Shown here: piece after piece, positions 1-11,328 of the stretch
Numbering within the stretch: position 1 is the stretch's first letter
Layout of the letters: each line of letters opens with the position of its first letter
NCBI GenBank assembly: GCA_963969595.1
Contig: OZ018409.1
Span: 2,420,501-2,484,500, forward strand
Direction: 5' to 3'
Length of the DNA: 64,000 nucleotides
Source: Neckera pumila
Lineage: Eukaryota; Streptophyta; Bryopsida; Hypnales; Neckeraceae
The notes under the pieces: generated by a model
Databases searched by the model: none
The model's input: only the letters and a program-made list of their open reading frames with translations
Told to the model about the DNA's origin: nothing
Position numbers and translations under genes: made by a program

Positions 1-600
1 TCATCAATACTTAATGCACTTAAGAATATCATTCACAAAGTCAATTTTTTCCATGTCTAAAGGACATGTAGAATGTGAATTCAGGCAATGAGACATAACA
101 TTTAGTAGCCTTCATCCCCAATGCCTTTCCTTCATTAGGTAACTACACCTGAAATCGCATAGTTAAGCAATTTAGCATGATTCAGCATGGTTTTCATTAT
201 TATATTGAAAAACAATTGTGAGATCCTATTGGTAGTCAAAACGGGATTCTAGATACTCTTAGAATGCATTTTTTGACACTATGTGAACAAACTACAAATT
301 TCCAAAGTGCTGAAAATAGGTGTCTCTAAAAGCGATCATAAAGTCATATGAATAATAGGAGTACATTTTAAGCAAGAATATCCAGTGCGCAATTTTAGGA
401 AACATGTGATTTTAGGTATACTAGTTACCCGCTTCTACTCTGTTTGAGTATTTCACACCATCTTTATAGAGCCAAAACAATGACAATGCATGCTACTGAA
501 TGTTACGGAACAACCTATTATTTGTTTATTACAATAGTAGCAAATGTCTGATGATTCAGTTTGCATCGGTAATTAACAGAAAGTAACTGGAATTATTATA
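1..600. other. AT-rich intergenic, nothing identified
   Basis: No long reading frame, recognisable repeat or structured element was found here. The composition matches the AT-rich background of the window. Confidence 0.5.
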
Positions 601-630
601 ATTATGTCATTGTTCTATCCTAATTAAAAG

Positions 631-1050
631 ATGTGTTGCCAATGCTTGCAACAGATTGACATTGCGGAGATTACACGCGGTCCAGGTCGATGGCCATATC
701 ATCCCTTTTGGGATTTGGCCCGGAATCAGCAGGATCCCAATAGCAGAGCTTCTTCTTGTGGTGGTCATGGCATGTGTGTGGTGGTTTTTATAATTGTGGT
801 GCTTATTGGATTCATGGCTGCAGGTGTTCATAAATTACACTTCTAGCAGGAATTTTGCTTAACTTACATGATGAACACCATTTGAAAATACCTGAAGTTG
901 CCCACTTGTTAGGGATTCGGCAGAGGCACTTAAGGATTCATTCAGAGATCATTGTAAGTTAGAGCAGGCACTTTTTGAGAAGATTGTTCCAGTATTTGTG
1001 AAGCCCATTTCAGAGATAAATTTTAATGATGTAATGACTGACCAGTTACA
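631..1050 (+). other. Possible small gene or gene fragment
   Basis: A 71-aa ATG frame at 631-846 is Cys- and Trp-containing in its first half and ends in a hydrophobic stretch of about 19 residues that could span a membrane (MCVVVFIIVVLIGFMAAGV). About 75 bases on, another frame reads through a coding-like stretch ending at a TAG near 1052 (it includes SAEALKDSFRDHCKLEQALF). I recognise neither part. It could be a decayed gene, two exons of an unknown gene, or chance. Codon use is less AT-extreme than in the surroundings, which is the only reason to list it. Confidence 0.25.
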
Positions 1051-1097
1051 ATAGCATGGAGGACTTGCAATATACTTATTATATGCAACCAATTGTC

Positions 1098-1305
1098 TTG
1101 ATCATTTAGCACTAGAAGCAAGTTAACATTTTTTAATTCTTTACTAAATGGTCATTTGAAATCCACCATAGTTGTGGTAGGGAGGAGACTTAATTTTCAT
1201 GTTTTGACCATTTAGCACTAAAAGTAATATTTTTGTAATTCTTTATTAAATGGTCATCTTAAATCCACCATAGTTGTGGTAGTGTGGAGATGGCAAATTT
1301 CATTA
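1098..1305. repeat. Tandem duplication, about 105-bp unit
   Basis: Two imperfect head-to-tail copies (about 1098-1200 and 1204-1305) share the blocks CATTTAGCACTA, AATTCTTTA, AAATGGTCAT and ATCCACCATAGTTGTGGTAG. No coding content. Confidence 0.75.
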
Positions 1306-1723
1306 AAATGGCATATGAAGTATGCTACTTTCAGATTGCATGGTCTAAACCATCTAGGATAGGTTTAGATTTTAAAATACTTGGTTTGAACCATCTAGGA
1401 TAGGTATAGATTTTGGAACGGCCAGTCTAAACTATAAAAGCACCAAAGTTCTAGAATAGAGCCGGGTGAATGCAAGAAACACCTGCTAGGGGAGGCAACC
1501 CATTCTTGATCACTTAAGGAATTACAGAATCTAGAACTAATTAATTCATAGAGACTTTGTTTTGTTTTTTTGATACCAAAATATCTGAAAACTCTAAGAA
1601 GGGTCCCAAACACTGTTGCTGCACACGAGAAAATTTTCTACCAAAGAAATCGTCTTTTTACATGCCTGTAATTCCTAAAGTGATCAGAAATGGGTCGTCG
1701 ATCGGGAATGGGTTGCCTCCCCT

Positions 1724-1975
1724 ATACAAAACAGTGAAATTAGGTTGCCTTGACAATTAGATTGCCTTACTTCAGATAAACTACCTTATGGATCAATGCT
1801 TGTTCCACATGGAGGTGCATGCCACTCTCTAAACCAAGTCTTGAATTGGTGAACAAATCTAAGATATACACATAGCTCTGAATTGATTGCTTCACTGTAC
1901 AAAAGCAATGAATATTTCTATAGCGTGGATTGTCGAGAAATTAGTGTGGGGCAACCTAATTTCACTATTTTGTGT
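1724..1975. mobile_element. MITE-like element with 17-bp inverted termini
   Basis: The perfect inverted pair AGTGAAATTAGGTTGCC (1733-1749) and its complement (1950-1966) bounds about 235 bp with no coding capacity. The similarity continues a few bases outward with gaps (TACAAAAC / ATTTTGTGTA). An inverted relative of the interior lies at about 63582-63805. No clear target duplication was seen. Confidence 0.6.
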
Positions 1976-2685
1976 AGTTTTGTTGCGTTTTACAATACTC
2001 ATGATTTTTTTTCTAGAGTACTTTAAAATTAAAAAAAAAAAAAATTAAAATTTTAAAAAAATAGTTGATGTATACACCTTTAAGATGAATGTAACCACCA
2101 TAGGAAATGCATAGAAAAATTCTCTAAGCAACAGAATTAGAAAAGTGTCAAATCTCAAGAAAATGGATATTTTGATATTTTAATTAGTTAAAAATAGGAA
2201 AAATAAATAAATACACAAAACAAAAATTGGCCATTTGTAAGAACTCTATGGAGGTGGTCATTCACCCAAAGAAACTCCAAAACAACATTTTGTATGTTAT
2301 AAAATGCAAGCAGAAAGGAGTGCACTTTGTGAACTTCCACACCATATCCAATCAATTAATTTTAGAATTCTTTTGGACAATAGCTACAAGTCTACTAAAA
2401 GACCATCCCTTCCAAATTTCAACTTGAAGTTTGTTTTTGGGGGTATAAAATAGTACTAAAAACCTCCAAATTGGTAAGTGTGATATAAAATTGGGGGCTA
2501 TTTTTGGAAAGTAAATTATTTTTTGAAAATTACAAAAATACTAAACAAGATGTATAATAGTCATGAGTACCTTACCTATATATCTTGAGTCATTTGGGGC
2601 TAAAAGGCAAAAGTTATGGCCAAAAAACAAATTAGCAGGCAAGGTGTGACACAAATAGTACAAGTGTTTCTTGCATTCATCCAGC
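1976..2685 (+). mobile_element. Family C element, left-truncated copy
   Basis: This is a diverged copy of the element at 37727-38712. It shares the internal blocks GGCCATTTGTAA, GGACAATAGCTACAAGTCTAC and AGTCATTTGG, and the right end ACAAGTGTTTCTTGC followed by ATTCATCC. The left terminus is replaced by a junction to the MITE at 1724-1975. It is non-coding and so probably a non-autonomous DNA element. Confidence 0.55.
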
Positions 2686-2705
2686 CATCAATACCTTAAA
2701 TGAGG

Positions 2706-2746
2706 CTGTTTGTTTGTTTGTTTGTTTGTTTGTTTGTTTGTTTGTA
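2706..2746. repeat. (TTTG)n microsatellite
   Basis: About ten TTTG units occur in a row. Frames crossing it give only low-complexity translations. Confidence 0.9.
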
Positions 2747-2935
2747 GCGTGGACAACTTCCTGACCGTGCGTCCCCCGGCCGCGTGCTTGGTACCGTCGG
2801 AAAGCTCTTGCCGAGGAGGGGTGCACCGGCTTGGCTTCGTGGCGTTTGGAGCGGTGGTGCAAAAGTTATTGAATTTCAAAGTATTTATTGATTAAAAAAT
2901 TAGAAAATTACTTTTACTTTGATTTTGGTGGCGTT
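2747..2935. repeat. Family E dispersed repeat, GC-richer copy
   Basis: Contains GCTTGGTACCGTCGGAAAGC and TCGTGGCGTTTGGAG, followed by AATTTCAAAGTATTTAT. Related copies lie at 4313-4640, in reverse at about 25147-25330, and in tandem at about 46700-47720. Confidence 0.6.
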
Positions 2936-2945
2936 TTTGGTACTG

Positions 2946-3018
2946 GGAGTGGAACCGGGAGTGGAACTGGGAGTAGAATCGGAAGTAGAACCAGGAGTGG
3001 TACCGGGAGTAGATGAAA
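2946..3018. repeat. 12-bp minisatellite, about six units
   Basis: Variant units of GGGAGTGGAACC stand head to tail. Confidence 0.85.
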
Positions 3019-3087
3019 ATTGGGCCAACGACACAGGGTCACACTAGTCTTAATGAAATTTGCCATGGAGGCTTATTTTTCATCATG

Positions 3088-3408
3088 CTGCATTAGAGAA
3101 AATTTCAGATCTCCAGAGGGCTGCTCCACAACCCTCCAAAGGATCCTGAAATAGTGTTTTTCGGGGCTGAAAATTTATTTTTTGCCCTATTTTGCATAGC
3201 AGTTTCTACTGTGACAGTGGCGCAAGAACCAAAATTCGCGAGTAAAAAATTAATAACATATATTTTTTTTTAATCTTAAAAAAAAAAAAAAAAAATACGA
3301 AAGCTAACTACTCACTACCAGCCATTTTGAGATTGTAGGCCAAGCTTGAAATAGTTTGGCCATGTCAATCTCAAGTAGCCCTCCAGAAGGTTGCATTTTT
3401 TTCTAATG
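3088..3408 (-). mobile_element. Family B MITE-like element, copy B1
   Basis: About 320 bp are bounded by inverted ends related to CATTAGAGAAAATTTCAG (left) and TTTTTTCTAATG (right). The interior carries GCAGTTTCTACTGTGACAG and a poly-A stretch at 3280-3296. In reverse orientation it matches copies at 27657-28030, 35849-36233 and 43560-43801. No coding potential. Confidence 0.6.
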
Positions 3409-3409
3409 T

Positions 3410-4300
3410 AGCTTGTTAGACACTGATACTTTATGTACTTGTAGAAGTAAAAATTTGCTCTGATTTCCTAATTTATAGAACGGATTTTCAAAATGTATTT
3501 CTATGTATTCTAATATTCAAATGAATAAAACAAAAAATATCCTTTTTTTCAATTTAAGGAATTCCAAAGCAATCACATTTTACATCTACTTGTATAAAAT
3601 CAACCTTTGATTAAGTTTTTAAGGATTTAAAGAATTTTCAGAAAGAATTTTATAAAATTTGATGCTCCAATAAGGCAATAATTATTTAATATCATCTCTA
3701 AGGTTTAAATTTATAGATGTCACAGTGTACAACTTTGTATTTGAAAGACTTAAAATTATATAAGTACTACAAAAATGTAAAAAGGTTATTGTAGTAAAAT
3801 AAAGTCGTTTAACATTTGAATTTTTTTCCTTAATTTAAGAGATTTGTTTGTTTGGAGTCAAAGAAGAACTCCTTCAATTTTTTGGATTTAACCAACTTTA
3901 CAAATTATTAGATGAAAATGTCATTAGAAGGAAAATTTTAGGCCATGTTTGGGTTACTAGGATGTATGAAAATGTGCATTTAGAAACAATATCAGCCCAA
4001 ATAGACCATCAAGGAATTTTTCATGTGAGCAATCAACCGGTGTGCTCCCTCAGATATCCAATTTAAAAATCATTTTTTACAATTAAAAATGTATATATTG
4101 TCTTTGCACATCCACTGAAACCCTAATGGCCCTCCACAGGGCCCAACTTTTGTGTAATGCTCTTCTATACCAATCGGTGCACATCCATTTGCTACCATCT
4201 ATAAATCAACAATCAACAATCTATGAACTTTTTCTACAATTCATACATTAAGTTAGCATGGTTTTTTTACCTATAATTAGGTACCTAATTTGTTTGTTTT
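3410..4300. other. AT-rich intergenic, nothing identified
   Basis: No convincing coding sequence; a 72-codon frame near 3848-4066 has no recognisable motif and AT-rich background codon use. Confidence 0.45.
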
Positions 4301-4312
4301 GTTACTTTGAGA

Positions 4313-4640
4313 TCTCCCAAACCGTGAGCCTCCCGGTTGCATGCTTGGTACCGTCGGAAAGCTCTCGGCGAGGAGGGTGCACGGGCAAGGTTTTGTGGCG
4401 TTTGGAGCTACGGTGTGGAAGTTATTCAATTTCGGAGTATTTATGAATCAAAAAATTAGAAAATTACTTTTATTTTTATTTTGGTGACCTTCTTGGTACC
4501 ATTGGAAGCGCTTGGCAAGGAGGGGTGGACGGGCTTTGTTTCGTGGCGTTTGAAATGATGGTGTGAAAGATATTGAATTTCAAAGTTTTTATAATGAATT
4601 AGAAAATTAGAAAATTATTTTTACTATGATTTTGGATGTG
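4313..4640. repeat. Family E repeat, two diverged tandem units
   Basis: The first unit (about 4313-4480) resembles 2747-2935, and a second shorter unit (about 4481-4640) repeats CTTGGTACC, GAGGGGTG, TTTCGTGGCGTTTG and AATTTCAAAGT. Confidence 0.6.
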
Positions 4641-6030
4641 GCAACAATACAGGGCTCACCAGTACACTTAAAATTTGCACCCACTACCAATTATTAAACA
4701 TAACTACACTACCACCAAACTTACAGTCAATAATAAACAAACTTCCCACCCTAAACATTTTTATTTTAATCTCAAGGACAATCCTATTAATGCTATTCTT
4801 GAAATTAAACAAATAACTTCTATGGATATATACAACATTCCTAAATAAATTGTTAACATACAAATGTCAATGGACTCATACACCTATCCAAATGGATGCC
4901 CATCCATCTCACCTTCCCCATGATGCACAATCCCTCCTAAAAAACAACTTGTATTTATTTAGCAGGAAAAAATTCAATCCTCAAAGGTGTTGTGACTTCT
5001 GGACAACAAGGAACAGCATGGAACGTTGGCTAAAAAAAAAATTGGAAAAAAAATAAAATAATAATAATTCTTCTTCTTCATCGGCCAGCAAACTGCAAGG
5101 CCTAAATAGTGCAAGACATTTCAATTAAATAATTAAAAAATATTTTAAAAATAAAAAAATAATAATATTCAAATAAACACAAAATTATAAAATTTAAAAC
5201 CTGATGTTGGACATGAGTGGTGCCGTGTCAAATTGCTACTATTCAATTATTATTTGATTATTAATTATTTTTTAAAATGTTTTTATTATATATATATTTT
5301 TTAAATATTTTAAACATTTTTTTTATTGTGGCCACTATTCCTCATTGATGATGAACAATGCTCATTATTCCTAAAAAGGGGCTGTGAATTCCATTGAAGG
5401 AAACTCCTAAAAGGGAAGCAGCCCCTTGAAGGCTCTTTTTTTTTCCTAACGATACATAAACTACAAAAACAAACAAATCCAAGTGAATACCAAATCCGTC
5501 TCATCAAAGAACTCTTTAATCTACTGCAACTAAAAGATACATGTCACATTCTTCATTCCTCCTCCATCAAGACTACTCCTTTTACAAATTAATATAATTC
5601 AAACCAACCCATGCATAGATATTATCTTTAAATTCTTGATTTTATATATACATACAAAGAACAATAAATATATTGCAATGACAACATTGGCAATTTCCAA
5701 GCCACCTTCCCTAAGACTACACCTGCTTTGAAAACAATATCATACTATTGAATCACTATTTCCATCAAATCGCCAATATAATTGATCAAAATGAAAATGC
5801 AATGCTTATACAAAAGATATCCATCCAAAACAAACACAATAAACAATACAAATAATCAACACTTCATACTTCCTAACCCTCTACTATCCCTACTCATAAC
5901 CACCTTCAATATCACATGATCATATTCCTATTTTCTTTGATCTTAAACAAGATTGCTTGAATGCTCATAGATTTATTCAAATTTAAAATGGATTGACAAT
6001 ACAACTAGCTCCTTGGATAATTCTTACACC
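4641..6030. other. AT-rich intergenic with weak foldback sequence
   Basis: No gene seen. Around 5370-5440 a short segment has the opposed blocks AAGGGGCTG and CAGCCCCTTGAAGG, similar to the segment at 9420-9525. The rest is unremarkable AT-rich DNA. Confidence 0.4.
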
Positions 6031-6354
6031 AATTACTACAAGAAAATGGTGTGTTTTAAGTGAGTTCTAAAGTATAGTTCTAGACATAAGATTTAAATAA
6101 TGACCTTAACCCCTACATGATTGGTGAGGGGTGTCCAGATTTCCAAAATTGTGAAGATCTATTATAAAAAACAACTTAGAAGAATATTTTAATGATGACT
6201 CTCAAAAAATAGTTGTAATTGCTATTTATAGATTACATCTATACAATTAGATGAACAAAAATACAATAGCAATATTTTTCAATAAAACTTGAAGCCATAA
6301 ATTAGAAATTCCTTCTAAAATCAATTGTAGATTGAATACTTCAAACTAAAACCA

Positions 6355-7190
6355 AGCCACCATATACTTTAGATAATTTTTGAGTATTTTTCAGAAATAT
6401 TTTACTATTTTCAAACAACCCCAAAAATTTCTCACAATGGCTGATTTAGGGTTTTTTAGCACTAATTGGAACCCAAGAAAACTAATTTTGAGCTGAAATT
6501 TTGAGAGTATGGTCTCTTAGTCAACCAATAGCTATTGTCCAAAGGAATTTTAAAAATAATTATTTTTATGTGGTGTAGAGGTCTACAAAGAGAGCTTCTT
6601 TCTACATTTTTTTTCAAAGATGCAAAACAATATTTTGGTAAATTTTTTGGTCAAATCTCATCACCAAGAAGTCTTCTCAAATATTAAATTTTTATATAAT
6701 TTTTCAAAGACAAATCCTATTTTTTACAAATTAAAATGTTAGAAGTGGTATTTTCTTCACCCGAATTCTATGTGAATTCTATGTCCAAAAGTCTAGTGAA
6801 GAAAATATCACTTCTAACATTTTAATTTGTAAGAAATAAGATTCTTTTTTGAAAAATTATATAAAAATCAAACATTTGAGAAGACTTTTTGGTGATGAAA
6901 TTTGACCAAAAAATTCACCAAAATCTTGTTTTGCATCTTTAAAAAAAAATGTAGAAAGAAGCTCTCTTTGTGGACCTCTACACCACATAAAAATAAGTAA
7001 TTTTTAATCTCCTTTGTACAATAGCTACCGGTCTATGAAGAGACCACCCTCTCAAAATTTCAGCTCAAAATTTGTTTTTTTGCACTTAAATGATGCTAAA
7101 CCCCCTAAATCAGCCATTGTGAGAAATTTTTGGGGTTGTTAAAAAATAGTAAATTATTTTCGAAAAATCTTCAAAAATCAAGTAAAGTAT
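6355..7190. repeat. Large inverted repeat (foldback), about 400-bp arms
   Basis: The right arm reads as the reverse complement of the left arm with moderate divergence. Examples are AGTGGTATTTTCTTCACC against AGTGAAGAAAATATCACTT near the centre at about 6770-6800, and GGGGTTGTT (about 7131) against AACAACCCC (about 6414) at the outer part. The arms consist of family C element sequence. Confidence 0.8.
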
Positions 7191-7595
7191 GTAATGGTTA
7201 TAAGTAGCTTTTGTATAAATTTTGAACCATTTAGACCTAAAACACAAAAGTTATAGCCAAAACAAAAATCAAAAACTAGGGTGTGACAAAACGCAACAAA
7301 TAGTACAAGTGTTTCTTGCAATCACCCTTAATTGATTTTTTTATTCAAATCATTTTTGAAGGGTCAATTTTTGAACTGAAGTAGTTACTTTTTGAAGCTA
7401 GACCTCCCGATACCTTTTGAATTATAGAATATTTGCAAAGCAAAAATTTTCATAATCTGAACTATACAAATGTTAAAGAATTAATATAAGAATCTTTAAA
7501 AAAAATTGGTGGATGAAAAAATGCATGTTGGTGAGTTTGGAACATGTTTTCGTTCATTTGATGTTCAAAATCTACACTCATGGTCCTTTAAGGGT

Positions 7596-7667
7596 TAAGG
7601 CAATTTTCAGCAAAATTTTACTAGTAATACATGTGTTTCTAGTAAAATTTTGCTGAAAATTACCTTA
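7596..7667. repeat. Near-perfect hairpin, 29-bp arms, 14-nt loop
   Basis: The arm at 7596-7624 pairs with 7639-7667 at 28 of 29 positions (core GCAAAATTTTACTAG / CTAGTAAAATTTTGC). It lies inside the CACTA-type element. Confidence 0.85.
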
Positions 7668-7742
7668 AAGATCATTATTTAAAATCTCATGTCTAGGACT
7701 GTATTTAAAAACTCACTTAAAACACCCCATTCTCTAGTAGTG

Positions 7743-8461
7743 AATAGACTAAAATCAAAATCACATAACATACATTAGGTTGATTAGACTAGCAATACAA
7801 TCTAACCCTACCACTGGAGTACTCCTTGTACAATACTTCTAAATGACCTACAACTTAGCTTATTCACATATCAACAATCATACCTCAATAACTGAGCTTA
7901 TAAATTTTTTTTGAAAAATGCATGCACTATAATCCTTTGGATTGAAACACCCAACCATGTAATTTACAACAAATTCACCTATACCGCTTCTACAACATAT
8001 GCTAAAAAATACATCCAATATACATCCAACATTTCAATCCATTAGAGTTTTTGGGAGTCCATAAGACCATTTCAAGGCTATTCTCGTTGTGGTGAATCAG
8101 CACATTATTGTCATAATATTAAATGATAATAAATAATTTTATTTCTTTAAAATTAATGAATTCTTATAATTTGACATTGCAGTCTCTTGACCACTCCAGA
8201 TTGATGATCAATGTGACAAAGTTCCCATGTTCCCCACAGTCCAGGAATTCAGCGGAATTTGGTCCAAATCTTCACAACTACATTCAGTACTTCAAATATG
8301 CTAACCAATAATAACAATATACATTCACAATAAATAATATTGCGTCGAAATTAAAATCTATCTATTTACATATCCAAAAACAAAATTATATCATGTCATC
8401 CAATATTAAATACTACAAACATTCAAATCTTCTACATTGTAAATAGTATAGATCCTATTTC
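7743..8461. other. AT-rich intergenic, nothing identified
   Basis: No supported gene, repeat border or structured element was found. Confidence 0.4.
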
Positions 8462-9417
8462 TTAACCCCTGAAGTTCCGTGAGTATGTTTCCCCTAAAAA
8501 AGCTCAAAAATTGCCATTATTAGTATAAATACCAAATTTTTGGAAAAAAACGTTTTGACACATATAATCATAGGATCTTGTAGTATGTTGACTTGAAAAC
8601 ATGTGGGAAGAATTTAAGAAATTTCCACCATGTGGATTACAAGATATAAGCGTTCAAATTCACTAAAATCATTTTTTGATCCTGCAAAAAACAGGGTAGC
8701 CGCACTTCACAACCTCAAATTTCTATGAAAAAATGTCCAAAATAGTGGTGCTTTAGAATCTTTGGATTATTTTTCCTAGACAAGTTGGACACATGGTTGA
8801 AAAATTTCAAATCATTTGGAATTATACAACATATAGGAAAAAAATAGTAAGTAGAAAGAAATAGAGAATGATTCAAAATATTAAATTGTTAAGAATTAAA
8901 TTATAAAATTGAAAATGCCAATCATAATGGTTGCAATGTTGTAATAAATTATTTACATCCTAAGATTTATTTATTGCAAAAAATATTGAAAATTGAATAA
9001 AACAAAAGACTTCAGAGTTTAGTTTAGAGTAGAAAATCCCTTGGAGAATCCATAATTGCCTATAAACAAAAAATCCTCATAACTTTTGACTCATTGATCA
9101 AAATGGAATGATTCAAAGCCTTTAATGTACATATAACTCTAGAGAACCGACTTCAAACTTTTGTTTTTGAAAAAAGTGATTTTTTTTATTTGTCCGGACT
9201 GCCCATTTACAAAAAAAGTAACATATTAGGCCATAACTTTTGACTCATATTTCCAAATGTCATAAGATTTTATTTATATGAAAGATATTCCTTGTCCTTA
9301 CCATCTCTTAAAATTTGGGCCAAAAATATAGAAAACTCTTATCACATGTACTTGCCCAAAATCTCTATGTAGCCCAAAATTTCTATCTAGCCCAAAAAAC
9401 GCATGTTGGTCATTAGA
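8462..9417 (+). mobile_element. Family A TTAA element, copy A2 (decayed right end)
   Basis: Starts TTAACCCCTGAAGTTCC and then follows the family A interior (CTCAAAAATTGCCATTATTAG, GACACATATAA, ATCTTGTAGTATG). The right end is eroded near GCATGTTGGTCATTAG. It is closest to copies A6 (44051) and A7 (48073, inverted). Non-coding. Confidence 0.7.
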
Positions 9418-9492
9418 TGTTTTTCAGCCCCTTTGAAGGGCTGCGAGTTCCCTGGGCTGCCAGGGTCGGGAGAACAGCCTTGCAGTTGCTGC

Positions 9493-9521
9493 GTGACGTG
9501 GCAGAACGACTGCCACGTCAC
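9493..9521. repeat. Perfect 12-bp hairpin with bZIP-like core
   Basis: GTGACGTGGCAG at 9493-9504 and its exact complement at 9510-9521 flank a 5-nt loop. Each arm holds TGACGTGG, an ACGT core of the type bound by plant bZIP factors. It lies in a small GC-richer patch (9420-9525) amid AT repeats. Confidence 0.9.
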
Positions 9522-9530
9522 CCAAAATAA

Positions 9531-9572
9531 AATTAAATAAATAAATAAATAAATAAAAATAAAAAATAAAAA

Positions 9573-9610
<38 letters not shown>
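9531..9610. repeat. (AAAT)n and (AT)n microsatellites
   Basis: A run of AAAT units is followed by about 15 AT units. Confidence 0.9.
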
Positions 9611-9616
<6 letters not shown>

Positions 9617-9669
9617 TTCTTTTTTTTCATTTTAGATTTAAAAATAAATAAAAATAAATAATATATTTT

Positions 9670-10240
9670 TTTTTTTTGATAGCTAACGTTCTCTAATCTG
9701 CCATGGGAACAATATCGGGGGAACACGCTTGAAACGGCCCTTTAGACCCCCCAAATCCCTTCTAATGGTCCTTTGGGAGTTAACTAAGGGATGTAATATT
9801 GGTGTCACTCATCTATAGGATTCAATATGAATATGCCTTTAATTCACGCCAGCCTATAATGAGTTAGAAATATTTCTCTCTTTTGAAGAATCTTCACAAA
9901 TATCTATGGAAGCAATATTCCTCACTTGAATGTTTAAATGTTACTCCATATAACTATATACGGAGTAATTTTATTTTGTAGTTTGTAATAGTAGGACAAA
10001 TCAAAGTTAGGGCTCTTTTTGGGGGCTTTTTGGTACTAGATTGCACCAGAAAAAAATAATTTGGCTATAAAATGGCAACAAACCCCAAAGTTTTTCACTA
10101 GAAAACTTTGAATAAAAAAAAATATCTTGAATAAGTTGTGGATGAATGTTGAAATTTGGAGCACCACTAAACATTTTGTATCGCCACTTTGGCACTTCAT
10201 CAAAAAAGAGAACTGATCAGAGAAGTGACTAACTTATTAC
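9670..10240. other. Intergenic upstream of the J-protein gene
   Basis: AT-rich with no gene. Composition turns sharply GC-richer at about 10240, marking the likely promoter or 5' leader of the next gene. Confidence 0.4.
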
Positions 10241-10244
10241 CCGC

Positions 10245-11328
10245 TCGCTGAAAGTAATGGATGAAAATCGTCCCTCCGTCCGCTCCCCCTTGGGCGAACC
10301 GCGGCCACATCCATCCACCTGCCTTTCAAATTCTCTACAGGGCCATGTCAGGCCGTCCGATTACGCGTGGAATCGACCACGCGCGTGCGGAACGGTCGTC
10401 GCCTAGCAAGAGACCTTCTGTGAAGAAGAGGAAGAAGAAAGAGGAGGAAGAAGGTTGAGCTAGCTTGCTCCAGGTTGCCGCAACGGCGGACTTGGGCCCG
10501 CCATAGCCAGCCACCCAGCACTCAGCACTCCGTCCTCCGTCCTCCGTCCTCCGCACTACCACCGCATCCATTCTTGCGACCTTTCCTATCCTTTTTAGTC
10601 TCCATCGAATTGCTCGTTTCCCCGTTCCGTTCCATGTCCCGCTCCCTTTGGCTTTTCGCCTTCAGGCAACTGGGCAGGTACCGGAGATACCGCAACAATA
10701 CGCACACTCTCTCCGCTGCTTTCTTTCTTCGTTTCCGTTCTCTGGCTCGTACTCCGAGGCTACAGGAGCTTCGTCGTAGGGGAGATTGACGTCTCGGTGG
10801 CTTCTTGCGTCAGTGTGATTGTTTTGAATAATGGGCGTTTGGTGGTATTGTTGAAGACCTATTATTTGAGAAGAAGAAGATGATCGGGCGGGGGTGACGA
10901 GTCTTGGGAGTGATTTGGGAGTGTGTAGCATTTAAGCGAGGGTTTTACTGTGTAGATTTGTTGTTGCTGTGGGTTTTGGTGTGATTTGGAGTTTTAAGGC
11001 GGTTTGTTTGGTTTTGTGTTCAGGTTGTGGTGATCTGTGGCGATCTACAACAGTGTAGGCTGTTTGGAGCTTTGTTGCTTAGGTTCTTGGAGGTTTTATC
11101 TGTTTTATATTGGCTTTGCTGTAGAGCGTCGGCGTTTGGGACAGGCATACCGGGTTTCGAGGTGACGTGGAGCATTTTCGGGAAGGATGCTCTAGGGATT
11201 GTTTTTTCTCATTTGAGCTCCTGGGTCGGAGGAGTGTGCATGGTTGGAGTAATTTGTGGCGTGATTCAGACCGGTGAAAATAGCTCAGGTGGAACTAGTG
11301 GAAGGCGCGAGGACGCAAGTGAGACGAT
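10245..11328 (+). promoter_or_regulatory. Likely promoter and 5' leader of the ARG1-like gene
   Basis: A GC-richer, pyrimidine-rich stretch includes a short CTCCGTC tandem run at about 10527-10555. Open frames here are not conserved-looking and are taken as untranslated leader, possibly with an intron. The transcription start cannot be fixed from sequence alone. Confidence 0.4.

Larger units (their letters stand above)
6034..7742. mobile_element. CACTA-type element with internal foldback
   Basis: The left end (T/C)ACTACAAGAAAATGGTGTG and right end CACCCCATTCTCTAGTAGTG are inverted copies, extended inward over roughly 70 bp with gaps. The trinucleotide AAT flanks both sides (6031-6033 and 7743-7745), as expected for CACTA (En/Spm) transposition. 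There is no transposase, so it is a non-autonomous element of about 1.7 kb. It contains a large inverted repeat (about 6355-6780 against 6790-7190) made of family C sequence, a family C right terminus ending near 7326, and a family A-type terminus at 7582-7598. Confidence 0.75.

Noticed and set aside
2677..2895. Short frames across the TTTG microsatellite
   Set aside because: Low-complexity translations of a tetranucleotide repeat.
10335..10789. 78- to 104-codon frames in the ARG1-like leader
   Set aside because: GC-rich, low-complexity translations on both strands with no conserved motif; treated as promoter or leader.
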